Below, in pieces: positions 31,956-46,400 of a stretch of DNA of 64,000 bases. A program made the translations under genes and the position numbers. The notes under the pieces were generated by a model. That model made no database searches and was not told the DNA's origin. It saw only the letters and a program-made list of their open reading frames with translations. Source of the DNA: Enchytraeus crypticus (Eukaryota > Annelida > Clitellata > Enchytraeida > Enchytraeidae); the NCBI GenBank assembly GCA_905160935.1, contig CAJHZI010000877.1:20001-84000 (forward strand). The letters run 5' to 3'. The stretch's first letter is position 1; every line of letters begins with the position of its first letter.

Positions 31956-33022
31956 TTTCTGAGTTAATGACTATCGCCATTAGGCAACCAACTATTTTAA
32001 ATTAATTAACTAATACATTTTTTTATTTTTTATTTTAAGTCATTTTTGATAAATTTATATTGAGAGAGTTTCAGACGATAGCTGAATGCTTTTGCAGTGT
32101 TTAATTACTCGTATAATGAGAAAGACAACGATAAACTATTTCAGATGTCAATATTAAAACTGATTAGTAATAAAAGGTTGAAACTGACTCTTTTGAGGTT
32201 TGAAAATTGGCTAAGTAGATTAAATAAGTCGAATACTTGACTGAGAATCAATTAGGTGCTTGGATATTGCATTTATAACTTTAGTTATTAATAAATTATT
32301 CGAATAACGTTTACAAAACGGAAATTTTGGCCGAAGAGATATTTAATTTATTAAACAAACATCTGCTTAAATGAAAGAAACAATAAGAACAATCTGTATT
32401 ATGTATAGTACGCCTATATATTTAGCCTAATATGCATTATGTGTGTGAGAACTTGAGAAGTAAGACTTATATTTTCTGCTACTATTAGTATTAATGTGCT
32501 AGTTCTAATAATTCTAGTTATTAAATATTGAAACAGGCATTAATATCCTTTAAATAATTACAATGTATTCTTCGTGTGAAGCGAGTCAAGCGGCTGTGTT
32601 ATGAATAAATCTGCTTAGAAATTAATAAATAAATATATGATTGACTTGAATAGCGTTGTTTCGTATTGGTTTTTGGGAGTATAATTACGTGATCGTATGA
32701 AGTGGTCAAACTATCAAAAACTGACCTTAAGTACATCTAATTACAATAAAATAATACTAAAAGCAGATCATTATTTTGCCAATAGCACTAATTACCAGTC
32801 AACTGAGTCAACTTCTAATAGAGTATTTATAGAGTATTTAAGTATTTAAGTTAAAATATTTCTAATTAATCTTTATTAACCAGTCAGACTCATATTATGT
32901 CTGATTTTTTTCACACCTTCATTTTTAGCGTTTCAAACATATATTTTAATGTGAGTGTTTAGATAGCTATTTCAGTTCATTGATTTTGGATTTAGTAATT
33001 TGAAATTACAGATTTTTCGAAA
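31956..33022. other. convergent intergenic region between genes A and B
   Basis: AT-rich DNA between the two stop codons. AATAAA-type signals occur at 32602 and 32625 on +. TTTATT (AATAAA on -) occurs near 32872, 150 bp beyond the gene B stop. No exon was recognised. Confidence 0.5.
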
Positions 33023-33167
33023 TCATAGATTTTTGAAAGCTTTAGTGAGTTTGAGAATGTCCGAGAGGAAGAAGTTGTTTTGCTGCAGAAGATTGTAGAA
33101 GAATTCCGGAGCATCCATCCTCATCTGGATAAGCTCAGCCAACATGGGTCCGTTGACTTCCGCAAAC
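33023..33167 (-). CDS. gene B terminal exon 10 (SAM-like C-terminus)
   Basis: Acceptor TATGTGTAG; encodes [38 protein letters not shown] and KLTKAFKNL, then TGA. Below the length cut-off of a simple ORF scan. Confidence 0.92.
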
Positions 33168-33282
33168 CTACACATAAAATAAAAACAGTAACTTTATCCA
33201 AGATAACATCAGGCATAGATACAATGAAATTAAAGAAAATAAATTAGCATGAGGTCAATGCATATAAAATAAAAAGCCAGTA

Positions 33283-33361
<79 letters not shown>

Positions 33362-33889
33362 TCTTCAGTGCACTGCCAAGTGGCAGGTTCAAGGTACACA
33401 TTCATACTCAAAGTCGGTTTTCTCGCTCCATAAGAGCACTCCTTAGATCAACAAGTTAATCCCTTCACAAAGTCTATGCCTAATCCATACCTATCTAGCC
33501 TATAGATTGGGGAAAATGGCTTCTGAGGTGGTTTCCCGATGCCTTCCTCAGTTAGGTGGATTAATTACCATTTAGACCTGGGGGAAAATATTTCACTGTG
33601 AGGTGGGTCCCCTCTTGCCCTCCTCAGCTCCTGCCTTTAGCCGCCTCTTACGTACACGCGGCAGATTGTTTACGGTTGCCCTATTCTGCAGTGGTCCAAC
33701 CACACCCGAGTACAACACGGGGATATATATATATATATACACTGGTTGGAGCCAGTGGCGACATCGGTAAGATATTCGACCGCGGATCAGTATATGCTGG
33801 GTTCAAATCCTGGGCTCGCCCGTCACTGACATCTCTTTGGAGTGGAAAGCTGACGTTAACCTTAGCTTTTTTATAGCTTTATATATACA

Positions 33890-33978
<89 letters not shown>

Positions 33979-33997
33979 CCTGTACATATATACACAT

Positions 33998-34065
<68 letters not shown>

Positions 34066-34084
34066 ATAGGATATATATGTGTCA

Positions 34085-34134
<50 letters not shown>

Positions 34135-34202
34135 GTGTATATATGTGTATATATGTACAGGATATATATATATATATATATCCTGTACATATATACACAT
34201 AT

Positions 34203-34239
<37 letters not shown>

Positions 34240-34241
34240 CA

Positions 34242-34276
<35 letters not shown>

Positions 34277-34408
34277 TGGTAAAGCTAAGGTTAACGTCAG
34301 TTTCCTCACTCGAAAGCGATGTCAGTGACGGGCGAGCCCAGGATTTGAACCCAGCAGCTACTGATTCGCGGTCGAGTATCTTACCGACTTCGCCACAGGC
34401 TCCAGCCA

Positions 34409-34457
<49 letters not shown>

Positions 34458-37400
34458 GTATGTATATATATTCTGTATCTCCTAACACGGCATGGGCAAT
34501 TAAAAGATAAATTATAACAATATGTATTAATGTACATGTAGACTAATGTAGATAATTAGATAGATTTATTTTAATATAATCTTCTTCAATAATTTATTCA
34601 CAGTTCGTGGTATTTTGCTATGTTACTTTTATGAAACTTTTATTAAATTAGCGTACTAAATTTTTATTTCTAATTTTTAAAGTCTATGTAATATTTCATT
34701 AAATCGTTTCAATAGAAAATATCAAACGGGAGCGTGCAACTTCATATCATTTTACTCGAGAATTAACGGGTTAAAAGAGCCGCGATCGGATAAAGAGCAA
34801 CAAGCAATAATGTAATGTCTATATTACTATGAACTTTACCAAGTTCTTTTATGTGTCAACTGATTCCTCTCTAGCCAATCAGCAACGTCATCTTCAGTCC
34901 ACTGGGTCAAACTGACCTCATTACTTGACCTGACCTCTTTAGAAGACCCAATCACTTTCGTCGTCTCTCTGTACATTGGCTGTGAATCTATAAATTCAAT
35001 AAATGCTAAATATAACATTTAGCCGATGGAAAGGTATAGAAACTATAATTCAATCTATGCTTGACATTACAAATCTTACAAATCTTACAAATCGTTTACA
35101 TGAAAACATCAAGAAAATTTTAAAATGAAGCTAATTCTTCCTGTTTTCTTACATGCAGTCTACTGTTAACTCTATGGCTACCAAGTAGGCCTAATAAACT
35201 AACAACATGTAATGCTAGTGAACTAAACGAATAACGTAATTATCTATCATCACCTTTAACCATGCTCTGCTAATTTTAGACGGCGGGATTTAGAGAATTT
35301 GGTTTAGTTGCGGGTCAATTATCAAAGTTAAGCTACGTCGACCTCGGTTAGTACTATGTGAGTGACCACCTTGGAAGACCGAGTGTTGACAGCTTAGGAA
35401 GGAAAAATATCCCAGGGTGATGGAAGGTTATTCCTAAATCCGCGCCGGCTGCAATTGATGCTCCATTAAAAGGAGCATTTAATGAGCATCAATTGCATCC
35501 TCAATACGATTACTAAAAGCCATGAAGAGGAACGAGGAAATGAACCTCAAACAAGCATCTGTGCTTCCTGACACAGTGTGCCGTTATGTTATGTTATGTT
35601 ATACCTTACATTTATGAGATATCTTAAATTAAAAATGCCTGCCGCAAAACAGTCAACTGTTCAGTGCACAGTGGCGCCCTCCGACGAATAAGAAAATATG
35701 CAAGGTGATTTTTTTCAAAGCAGGCACATTTTATGAATGGTCTATATTAACGGTGCTAAATATTATCGTGAACGCTAGTAACCCAGAGGAGAGGTAATCC
35801 TGGACACAGCTTTTCCTCTATCACCCAGGTCTCTGAGGAGATCCTCGAGGGCCCGGTCGTTGACCCCACCACTGAGGTCATGCACCAGCTTGCTGCCCAC
35901 CAGGGCTCCCAGCCACCCGTCAGGCTGGTAGCCCTTCTCCAAGCTTACCGGTACCACCTCCTTCTTCAGTCTGAACGCGTACTCCGCTTCTGTCATTTGA
36001 ATTTCACATTTTAGTTATTTATTGATTTATTTAATTTTTATTTATTGCTATTTTTCAGGCGTAATAACCCATACATGAATCTTGCACACTCAGCAATGCA
36101 CTCTTATATAAATACTCCGCTTCTGTCAAATGAATTTCACATTTTTATTTTTTCCACATTTTATATAACATTCTCCCGTGTTGTGTCCGCGTAGTTTGAA
36201 GAATAGATCGACCGGTACTGCACGTGTCGCAGAAGGCGACTAAAGCACTTTCAAATTACTTTGAATTTCACATTTCCAAACTACACTGACCAATAGATTC
36301 AAGTTGAATTACTATGAATCATAAAATACAAAACTTAACAGAAAACTTGTCAGGATATTAATGTCAGGGTATTAATGTCAGGGTATTAATGTCAGGGTAT
36401 TAATGTCAGGGTACGACTGTCAGGGTATGAATGTCAGGGTATTAATGTCAGGGTATTAATGTAAGGGTATTAATGTCAGAGTATTAATGTCAGGATACGA
36501 CTGTCAGGGTACTACTGTCAGGGTACGACTGTCAGGGTATTAATGTCAGGGAACCATTAACCTGTTCTACAGTTAGGACTCTCCTTGTAGCTCTGTGTCA
36601 GTCCCACGAGCACCACGGCTGCATTCTCCACCGCATCCGCCATCGCTTCCAGAACTGAACCAGCTGTTATCAATGAATGAATGAATGAATGAATGAATGA
36701 ATGACTGAATGAATGAATGAATGAATGAATGAATGAATGAATGAATGAATATATAAATAAATCAGTCAATCAATTAATCAATAAGCCAATCAATCAAACT
36801 AATCAATCAAAAATTAATTAGTCAATCAATCACCCAATCAGTCAGTCAATCAAACAATCAATCAATTAAACAATCATTAATTCTATTTGCTTATCCAAAA
36901 TAAATTCGTTATGAATCATTTCTATGTTGAAATATTAATTAGAGACGTTGAGCTTAGGACGTCGAGAGATTTGCATGTCTTTTTGCTAAAGCTCTTTATT
37001 GGCTAAACGAAAGAAGAAAATAAATATACAGGAGCTTGCAATAGTGTTCATTTGAAATAAAAAACGAAATATTAAGCTTCCTAGTGAAACTTGATGATTA
37101 TAACAATCAGAATTTGTCAATTAAATCTTTCATATAGATCTAAGATAAATAACTGAGCAAGATAATAATTACGATTGAATGGCTGAATGAATGGCTCGCT
37201 TGCCTAAGAAGTAGAACACTCTTGGTTTGAATCTCTGCCAGTCTCTGATAGTGCACCTTGTGATAAGGTAACGTACGTTAAACTTAGTTTAATAACTTCT
37301 CGTATCAGCTGATAGACAGTTGATGAATATATTAAGAAATAGGAAGAAGAGTTGGAAAGGACAAATCTAAGGGGAGGTCTATTAATAGAGGTCATTGAAG

Positions 37401-40400
37401 GTAGAATAGAAGGAAAAAGAGGCAGGGGCAGGCCGAGATTAGGTATGTTTGATGATTTAAAGACCCACTCAAATGTGGAAATGAAAAGGAAAGCGGAAGA
37501 CAGAGAAGAGTGGAGGCTTTATATACCATGGACCTGCCAGTAGGCAGTGCACTAAGAGAGAGACATATCAGTTGATATACTGACCCATGTTATCAACATC
37601 CACCCACACGTTATATCCTGCCTCTCTCAGTCGATCTCTCAGCCTCAGAACGATCTTCTTAGAGCTCCACTGGTAGCTGATGAATAGATGATGTCTTGAA
37701 CGAGAGGCAGAACTGAGACGAGAGGCTGCCAGTGAGCCAGCCAGTGACTGAGCGATGGAGGAAGGGTTAGAACCTGCTGGCAGGGGGGATTGAGCGTTTA
37801 GATAAAGATTAGCAGGTACAGATTCTATTATATCATAATCTTTCATATCTTCTGAATGGGAGTCGGGTGAAGTAATGGATGAGTTACCATTGGTTACATT
37901 TGAGTCATGTTTTGCTTTTATGTTAGATGATTTGATTTCGGCGCCTCTGATGTTTTTCTGAGATTTCTCCGAATCACTTTCGTTTCTAACTTGATCAAAC
38001 TGCTCTTCGTCATTTGTAAGATCAGATAAATTGTCGTCAGTCGTCCTATTAGAGTCCAGCTCTCCACTTGCATCTTTAGTGGCCTCTGCCACTTTAGTGC
38101 TGCCCCAACCATACTGCGTCTTTGCTAATTTATTTCTCATTTTAGCGTCAAATAACGAAGACCAATCATCATTGGTGGAGCTGAAACCATTGGGTTTGTT
38201 GGAAGCTTCTGTCTCACCGTGCCGTGTGGAACCAACCTTATCACCGGAACTGTCGCCATTAACCAATGGTTTGTGATTGATTGGTTTAGAAGAATATTCC
38301 AGTGACTTCTTGCTATCAACCGGTCGTTTTGATTCTGCAGATTTGCTAGAAATTTCTCGTCCATTCTGTACGGCACTAGTTCGCAACGAATCACTGCTAC
38401 ATAGCGTTATTCTACTGGAGTACAAATCCTGGGCAGGGTGGACCATATGAGTCCTGCTAGGGTTGGAATAGTCTGCCCTTGTCTGAGCCAGGGTGCTCCG
38501 GTAGACAGGTCGGGGCTTCCTATCAGAGTTAATATCCGGCAAACCGGGCTTCCTTTCACTTTCTGCATCATTTCTATGGCAATTATGTTTGGTATTAGAG
38601 ATCGACATCGTAGTAGTCGTTCTTCTATTAGATTGTCTGTTGTCTTTTTCCTTTGCAAGATTTGTCTGCATGGTAATTGAAATAGATTTGCTGTTTGTTT
38701 TGCGACCAGGTGAAGCATTTTTCTCGAGCCTGGTCTCTGTTTGTCTATCTGCTGACGATGCTAACCCTATATCTGTCACACGGTCACTCTTAGAGTTATT
38801 TATTGTCATATTCTTCTTACTATTAGCAAAGTTTTCTTTATTGCTGTCTGTAATAGTCTGATTAACTCCTTTGATAAGATTTTGCTTATCTCTATTGATA
38901 GTATTTTTATCGCTAATCAATTGTGGTAGCCTAACTGCTAGCCTATCCACCCCTCCTAGCCTATCTTCTAGCCCATCCACTCCTTCTAGCCTATCTGCTA
39001 GCCTATCCACCCCTCCTAGCCTATCTGCTAGTCTATCCACTACTCCTAGCCTATCTGCTAGCCTATCCACTCCTCCTAGCCTATCTGCTAGTCTATCCAC
39101 TACTCCTAGCCTATCTGCTAGCCTATCCACTCCTCCTAGCCTATCTGCTAGTCTATCCACTCCTAGTCCTTGGGCTGCCCTCTCTCGCACGTAGTTCGAG
39201 TCTTTTCCTCTTCGCGCTCGACGCAGAACCGATGAGCCACTCGTGTGCTGATCAGACGAGAGTTTGTGCCTATTGTGGAGAATCCAGAGCACACCCTTTA
39301 GATGTTGCTGTAGCGTTTGGCTGTTGGTCCTCTCGATCAACTTTCTCTGAGCTGAACAAGAATTAGTTAGTTTAAAAAATAATTGATTAAACAATAAATC
39401 ACTTCAATATTTAGGCCTATCATAAAAATTTGTATCTTGTAATATAAATTAAACACTTTAATAAAGACACTCCGAATGGAACAGGTTTATTTTCAAAGCC
39501 CTGCATAATCTGTTTGACAAGGCTGCTACAGCGGGGTTGATGACACTGAAGGGAGATCTGATATATAGCAGGATATTCAGACTGAGCTTCTAATAGGGCA
39601 GGCGTCAGGCGCAGTAAAGAGCTCACCGTCGATCAGCTTGGATGTTGTAGTAGAGCAGAACGCTTAAGATATCGTGCTTGCACTAGGGGAGCTCACTGCA
39701 ACTGTTCCAGTATGAACAAAACTGTGGCATCTGTCGTAGACCCTTCTCTTTCGGTCACTTCAAGGAGTCAATATGGGTCTGCCGCGAATAAAAGCACAAA
39801 TTCCTCCTAGAGAACTATCCTCCTCTAGTCGAACAATGTACAGGACTTTCGCTTGTTTTTTTGTTCGTATAGTTATACACTATATTCTTAGTTATACACT
39901 ATATTCTTAGTTATACACTATATTCTTAGTTATACACTATATTCTTAGTTATACACTATATTCTTAGTTATACACTATATTCTTAGTTATACACTATATT
40001 TATAGACTATATTCTGATAAAGCAACGGTACAGGAATAGTGTGAAGAATTCAAGGGCTTATCCAGGAGCCGATATTAATTCAGACCACAATCTAGTAATG
40101 GCAAAAGTATGGCTTCAGCTGAAGAAAATACTTAAGAAGAAAAGCAGTAAGAGATGGAATTTGAACGGATTGAACAAGAAAAGAAGTCAGTTTCAGGAAG
40201 CAGTGGAAAGAAAAGTTAAGGAAATGAAGGACTACGAAAGAACAGGGGTAAATGAAAGATGGTTTCAGCTAAAGGAAGCTATTAAAATAGGTGCAAAAGA
40301 AGTTTATGGCTTTCTTGAAGAAAATACAGCTAAAAAACCTTGGATCACAAGCGAGATGCTAGACAAAATGGATGAAAGGAGGAAATGGAAAAGTATTGAC

Positions 40401-43400
40401 ACCAGTCATGGCCGAAGGAAATATAGAAGCTTAAACAGTGAACTTAAAAGAATTACAGACAAAGCAAAAGATCATTGGTGCGGTGAAAAGTGTGATGATT
40501 TAGCAGAATATGATAGAAGAGGGAGGTCGGATCAATTATACCAGGAAGTCAGGATATTGACAAGAACCGATAAGAAAAAGAAAGGAGATGCAAAGAATAT
40601 TAGTAGGCCTATAATGGGAAAAGATGGGGAATTGAAGACAGAGCTGGAAGAAATAAAAGAAAGATGGAGAGAATATGTAGAGGAATTGTATGATAAGGCT
40701 GGGAATCCAGTTCAAGAGGATTTTAAAATAGAAGAAGAAAATATCATAGAAGACGATAAAAGGGGCCCCGATTTAATGAAGGAGGAAATTTATTCTGCAA
40801 TTAACAGTATGAAAAGGGAAAGGCAGTCGGAATAGATGAAATCCCAGCAGAATTCTTGAAAATGTTGGAAGGAGAAAAACTCAAAAAGTTAATGAAGGTA
40901 TGTATGGAAGTGTTCAATAAGGTATTTGGCCAGACGACTTTACCAAGTCAGTGATGATTCCAATTCCCAAAAAAGCCAATGCTGTGGAGTGTTCGGATTG
41001 CAGAACAATCAGCTGAATACCTCATGCATCGAAGATCTTATTAAAGATAGTGAATAATCGCATTCGGTTGAAAGCAGAGTTGATACTGAGCAAGACACAA
41101 TTTGGTTTTAGGAAAGGATGCGGCACAAGAGAAACAATAGGAGTAATGCGGGTTCTTTGCGAAAGAAGCTTAGAATATGGAAATGACGTTTTTGTATGCG
41201 TTGTAGACTTCGAGAAGGCCTTTGACAGGATTGATTGGATAACGATGATGAATATCTTAAAAAGAATAGGAATTGACTGGAGAGATAGAAACTAATTTTG
41301 AACTTGTACATGAATCAAAGTGCAGTAATCAAATCCAACAAGAATACTCAGAAGAAGGTGAAATAGGACGTGGAGTTAAGACAAGGTTGAGCATTTCGCC
41401 CGCTGCTGTTTTACACTTATGCTGGCAATGATGAAGGAAGCCATGGAAACTTGGAATAATAAATAAGAGGGAATTTGTTACAAGATGTACGATTGCAGAA
41501 ACAAGAATGGTAGCGGGCAGCGAGATTGGATTGCAGAAGAAATGATAGCTGAATGATACGGCCCTGAGATACATGAGATTAGTTAAAAGAAAAAGTTAGT
41601 GATGTTCCAATAAAAATGGAAAAGTGCACAAATAAATGAACGATTGGACAGGAGGAGTTTCAAATAGGGGTCATACTATAACCGATGAGGGATGTGAGAG
41701 ACGGAAATATGCAGGATTGCCAAGCAAAAGCGGCCTTTGGTAGTAGAAAAGAACTATTAACAAAAAGTCTAAAGAAAGACACAAAGATAAGATAGTGAAA
41801 ACTTTGGTTTGGACCACGCTATTGTATGGATGTGAAGCATGGACCTTAAGGAAGGAAGATATTAGGAAACTGGAGGCACTGGAAATGTGGATTTGGAGAA
41901 GAATGGAGAGGATTAGCTGGACTCAAAAGGTTACAAATGAGGAAGTCCTGGAGAGAGTTGGCACAGATAGACAGTTGATAAATGTATTAAGAAATAGGAA
42001 GAAGAGATGGATAGGACACATTCTAAGGGGGGAAGGTCTATTAAAAGAGGTCATAGAAGGTAGAATGGAAGGAAAAAGAGGCAGGGGCAGGGCGAGATTA
42101 GGTATGTTAGATGATTTAAAGACCAATTCATATGTGGAAATGAAGAGGAAGGCGTAAGACAGAGAGGAGTGGAGGCGTTATGTACCATGGACCTGGCAGT
42201 AGGCAGTGCACTAAGAGAGAGAGTTATACACATGACATACCGCATGTGCTACATAGTTTCCTTTCTTGGTTTCTGTTTTTATAGTTTTCGCTATTTCCTC
42301 CATTCCTCTCCATGATTATTAGTAATCGTTGCCTTTTGTTGGCGCATCAATTGCAGCCGGCGCGTATTTAAGAATAACCTCCCATCACCCTCGGGATTTT
42401 ATACTTCAAAGCTCTCTCGATGATGCTCGTGATAGAGCGAGACTCGTTGATAGGCTGATGGCTCTGCAGGTAGGCTCGAGGGAGGAGAGAGTATCCTCAA
42501 GTTCCTCGTGGAGACGAGCTTCGATCTAGACCGCGCAGCCGATAGGCTTCTGTCCGGCAAAGCCAGTTGTGTTTAGACTTTAGAGACAGTAACGCTGACG
42601 AAGGCAACGGGAAACCGCCTCAGAAGCCATACATTTCCTAAGAGAGAGGCTACATAAGGTATGGCTAAGGCATAGACTTTGTGGAGGGATTAACTTGTTG
42701 ATCTAAGGAGTGCTCATATGGAGCGAGAAAGAAGACTTTGAGTATGCATATGTAACTAGAACCTGCCAATTGGCAGTGCACTGAAGAAGAAGAGAAGATT
42801 TGGTTTAATTGAAAGGATCAGAATGTTAGTACTTAATTTACCATTGAAGTTGTCGATAATTGATGACCAATTATTACAATTATTATCTAAAATATCCTCT
42901 ACATATAAATAGAAAAAATACAAATTCACACAATTAATTAATAACATTCATTAAAAAACACATTTATTATTAAAATATTGACAAATATAATAATCCACTT
43001 ATATTTAGTTCATTAAGTTTCTTTTTGATGTTTAAGATATTGGTAGAAAAGCCTTTACAAGCATGGTAGTTTACATACCAGTGAATTGCCAGTAACTTAC
43101 TGTTGCCTTAATCTTTGTGACGGTAGCTCGAGTGTGTCGAGTAGTCATGAAAAGATGCCTTGTGCTCCTGAACCTTGACGTTAAACACACTACAACCTAC
43201 CTACCTATCTCTACCTATTGACAACAATAATTATCCACTTATATTTAGATCATTACGTTTAAATGAGTTTTGATATCTTGATGGCTCGTAGTGTAAGCGT
43301 GTGAAGTCTTAATAAATTAAATGCCGTTTCTGAGGTCCTGGGGTCAATTCCCGGTAGAGCTGATCAGAGAGTAAAATCTTGTATGTTCACCTTTCAGGGT

Positions 43401-46400
43401 ACACCGGTACACCTGATGTCTTGAAGAAAAGCCCTTCAAGCTTCTGACCTTGACTTTAAACCCACATTTTTAAGATCATTACGTACCTATAACCATATTG
43501 TACCTTAAATACACCACACAAAGTTATAATATAATATCATATCGTATCATATCGTATCGTATCGTATCATACCGTATCGTATCGTATCACATCGTATCGT
43601 ATCGTATCACATCGTATCGTATCATATCGTATCGTATCGTATCGTATCGTATCATATCGTATCGTATCGTATCACACCGTATCGTATCGTATCATATCGT
43701 ATCGTATCGTATCGTATCATATCGTATCGTATCGTATCATATCGTATCGTATCGTATCACATCGTATCGTATCATATCGTATCGTATCGTATCACACCGT
43801 ATCGTATCGTATCATATCGTATCGTATCGTATCATATCGTATCGTATCATATCATATCCTATTATATCATTATATTCGGACATTCGGGCTGGAGCCAGTG
43901 GCGAAGTCGGTAAGATACTCGACCGCGGATCAGTAGGTGCGGGGTTCAAATCCTGGGCTCGCCTGCCACCTACATCGCTTTCGAGTGAGGAAACTGACGT
44001 TAACATTAGCTTTACCAGCTTTTAAATGCACAGTAAAACAAAGACGAAGAGGTAACTATTTATTCAACTACAGTGAGCAGTTCACTAATTATTGGGAGGG
44101 GTTGATTATTATGAATTAACTGATCGATTAATCGATTGATTTACTGACTGATTGAATTGTTTGATTGATTGATTCAGACCTTCCACACAGCCGGATTCAT
44201 TCAGAATGGCCTCTCTACACCTGATTAACTGACAGACTGACTGATTGATGAATTGTTTGATTGATTGATTGATTGATTGACTAACTGATTAATTGATAAA
44301 TTGTTTGATTGATTGACTCTCTGACTGATTGACTGATTGATGAATTGTTTGATTGATTGATTGACTGATTGATTGATGAATTGTTTGATTGATTGATTCA
44401 GACCTTAAACACAGCCGGGTTCAGTCAGGATGGCCTCTCTACACCTGATTGACTGATTGATATATCGTTTGATTAACTGACTGATTGAATAATTAACTGA
44501 CTGAGTGATTGACTGCTTGATGATTTGATTGATAGATTCAGACCTTCCACACAGCCGGGTTCATTCATAATGGCCTCTCTACACCTGAACGCAAGCACCC
44601 ACAACCCCTCTGCCGCCACTGTCTGGACTGCTTCACTGCACCCCTCCCCTAGCATCTTCACATAGAGGGGCAGGGCACCAGCCTCGATGATCTTCGTTTT
44701 GTTGGAATCATTGGCGGCGTATCTGTTGAGAGCCGCAGCGACCTGTAAGGTCGTAAATCCTGCAGTGGATGATCCGGACTCCAAGGATTCGCTGAGGACT
44801 TCAACGAGGAAAGAAAAAGCTGAGAGGTCAGAGTTGATGATCTTGTTTTCCTCCTCGTCTATTATGTATGCCTGGACAGTTAGAAATACTCTAAATTTAT
44901 AAGTTACATTTAAATTCATACTTTTCCATCCATCTCATTTTGGATACTTACAGGCTGGAGCCAGTGGCGAAGTCGGTAAGATACTCGACCGCGGATCAGT
45001 ATATGCGGGGTTCAAATCCTGGGCTCGCCCGTCACTGACATCGCTTTCGAGTGAGGAAATTGACGTTAACCTTAGCTTTTTTCTTTACTTATCATTGAAT
45101 TTATTATACTTTATTCACTAAAGCTTCAGCAACTGTCAAGTGCAATCAGTGTAGTTCATTAAAAGAAGACATACAACCACAGAGGCACTCAGAAGTCCCA
45201 ACCATTCACAGTCGTAATAAAACTGCAGCTCAGATTAAGACAAAACAGATGTCATAAGTAGCACCTTTATTATAAAGTTTTATGTCAAACCACAACATGT
45301 ATGTACAATAGAAATTAACATATCAACGTTAAACATAATAATAGAGAAATAACAGCCAAATAATAAAAATAAGATATATAAAATTAATAAAGAAATACTA
45401 AAAATAGCAATAAATAATAGCCACATAAAAATTATATTAGAATCACCAGAGGATCGGCATTACGATGATTTATAGTTTCATGAGGACCCCGTTGGTAGTA
45501 CTTACAAGTAGTAGTAGGGCCTGACACTGTAGAGTACTTACCAGTAGTAGTAGGGCCTGACACTGTAGAGTACTTACCAGTAGTAGTAGGGCCTGACACT
45601 GTAGAGTACTTACCAGTAGTAGTAGGGCCTGACACTGTAGAGTACTTATCAGTAGTAGTAGGGCCTGACACTGTAGAGTACTTATCAGTAGTAGTAGGGC
45701 CTGACACTGTAGAGTACTTACCAGTAGTAGTAGGGCCTGACACTGTAGAGTACTTACCAGTAGTAGTAGGGCCTGACACTGTAGAGTACTTACCAGTAGT
45801 AGTAGGGCCTGACACTGTAGAGTACTTATCAGTAGTAGTAGGGCCTGACACTGTAGAGTACTTATCAGTAGTAGTAGGGCCTGACACTGTAGAGTACTTA
45901 CCAGTAGTAGTAGGGCCTGACACTGTAGAGTACTTACCAGTAGTAGTAGGGCCTGACACTGTAGAGTACTTACCAGTAGTAGTAGGGCCTGACACTGTAG
46001 AGATGAGAGAGATAGTACTTACCAGTACCTGACAGACTACTGTAGAGATCAGAGAGATAGTACTTACAAGTAGCAGAAGGGCCTGACAGAACACTGTAGA
46101 GATCAAAGAGGAGCGGGTCGTACAAGTAAACACGCATTACAGTGAATGATCAACTATTTTGATATCTATCACTTTTTAATACCACATGTTAAAACCGATC
46201 AGCATTTTAGTCCATTTTCCGTGTAACCGATAATATTAATCACCAATAATCTAATTACCAATTATTAATTATTATGAATTATATAATTATTATTACTAGT
46301 AGCAGCAGGGCCTGACAGGCTACGGTAGGGCTGAGGGAGGAGCGATAGGGTAGGAGTGTTTGCACGGCCCCCGAGTCCCTGAAGGGCTGTCGAGCCTTGC

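Larger units (their letters stand above)
33722..34455. repeat. (TA)n/(CA)n microsatellite block carrying two opposed SINEs
   Basis: TA, TG and CA dinucleotide arrays with several nested inverted repeats (for example ATATCCTGTACATATATACA and its complement). All long Tyr/Ile ORFs here are repeat translations. Confidence 0.95.

Noticed and set aside
35775..35996. Stand-alone 73-aa TIR fragment gene
   Set aside because: It has an acceptor at its start and aligns with one exon of the larger gene B; not a separate gene.
42329..42529. Small gene of 66 aa
   Set aside because: No domain, splice partner or conserved start; it overlaps a dispersed repeat word.
43498..44025. 175-codon ORF (SYRI repeats)
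   Set aside because: Translation of the pentanucleotide satellite continuing into a SINE.
45432..46133. 233-codon repetitive ORF ([12 protein letters not shown] units)
   Set aside because: Another frame of the 36-bp array that copies the gene B exon 4 end; there is no evidence of use as a protein in this frame.
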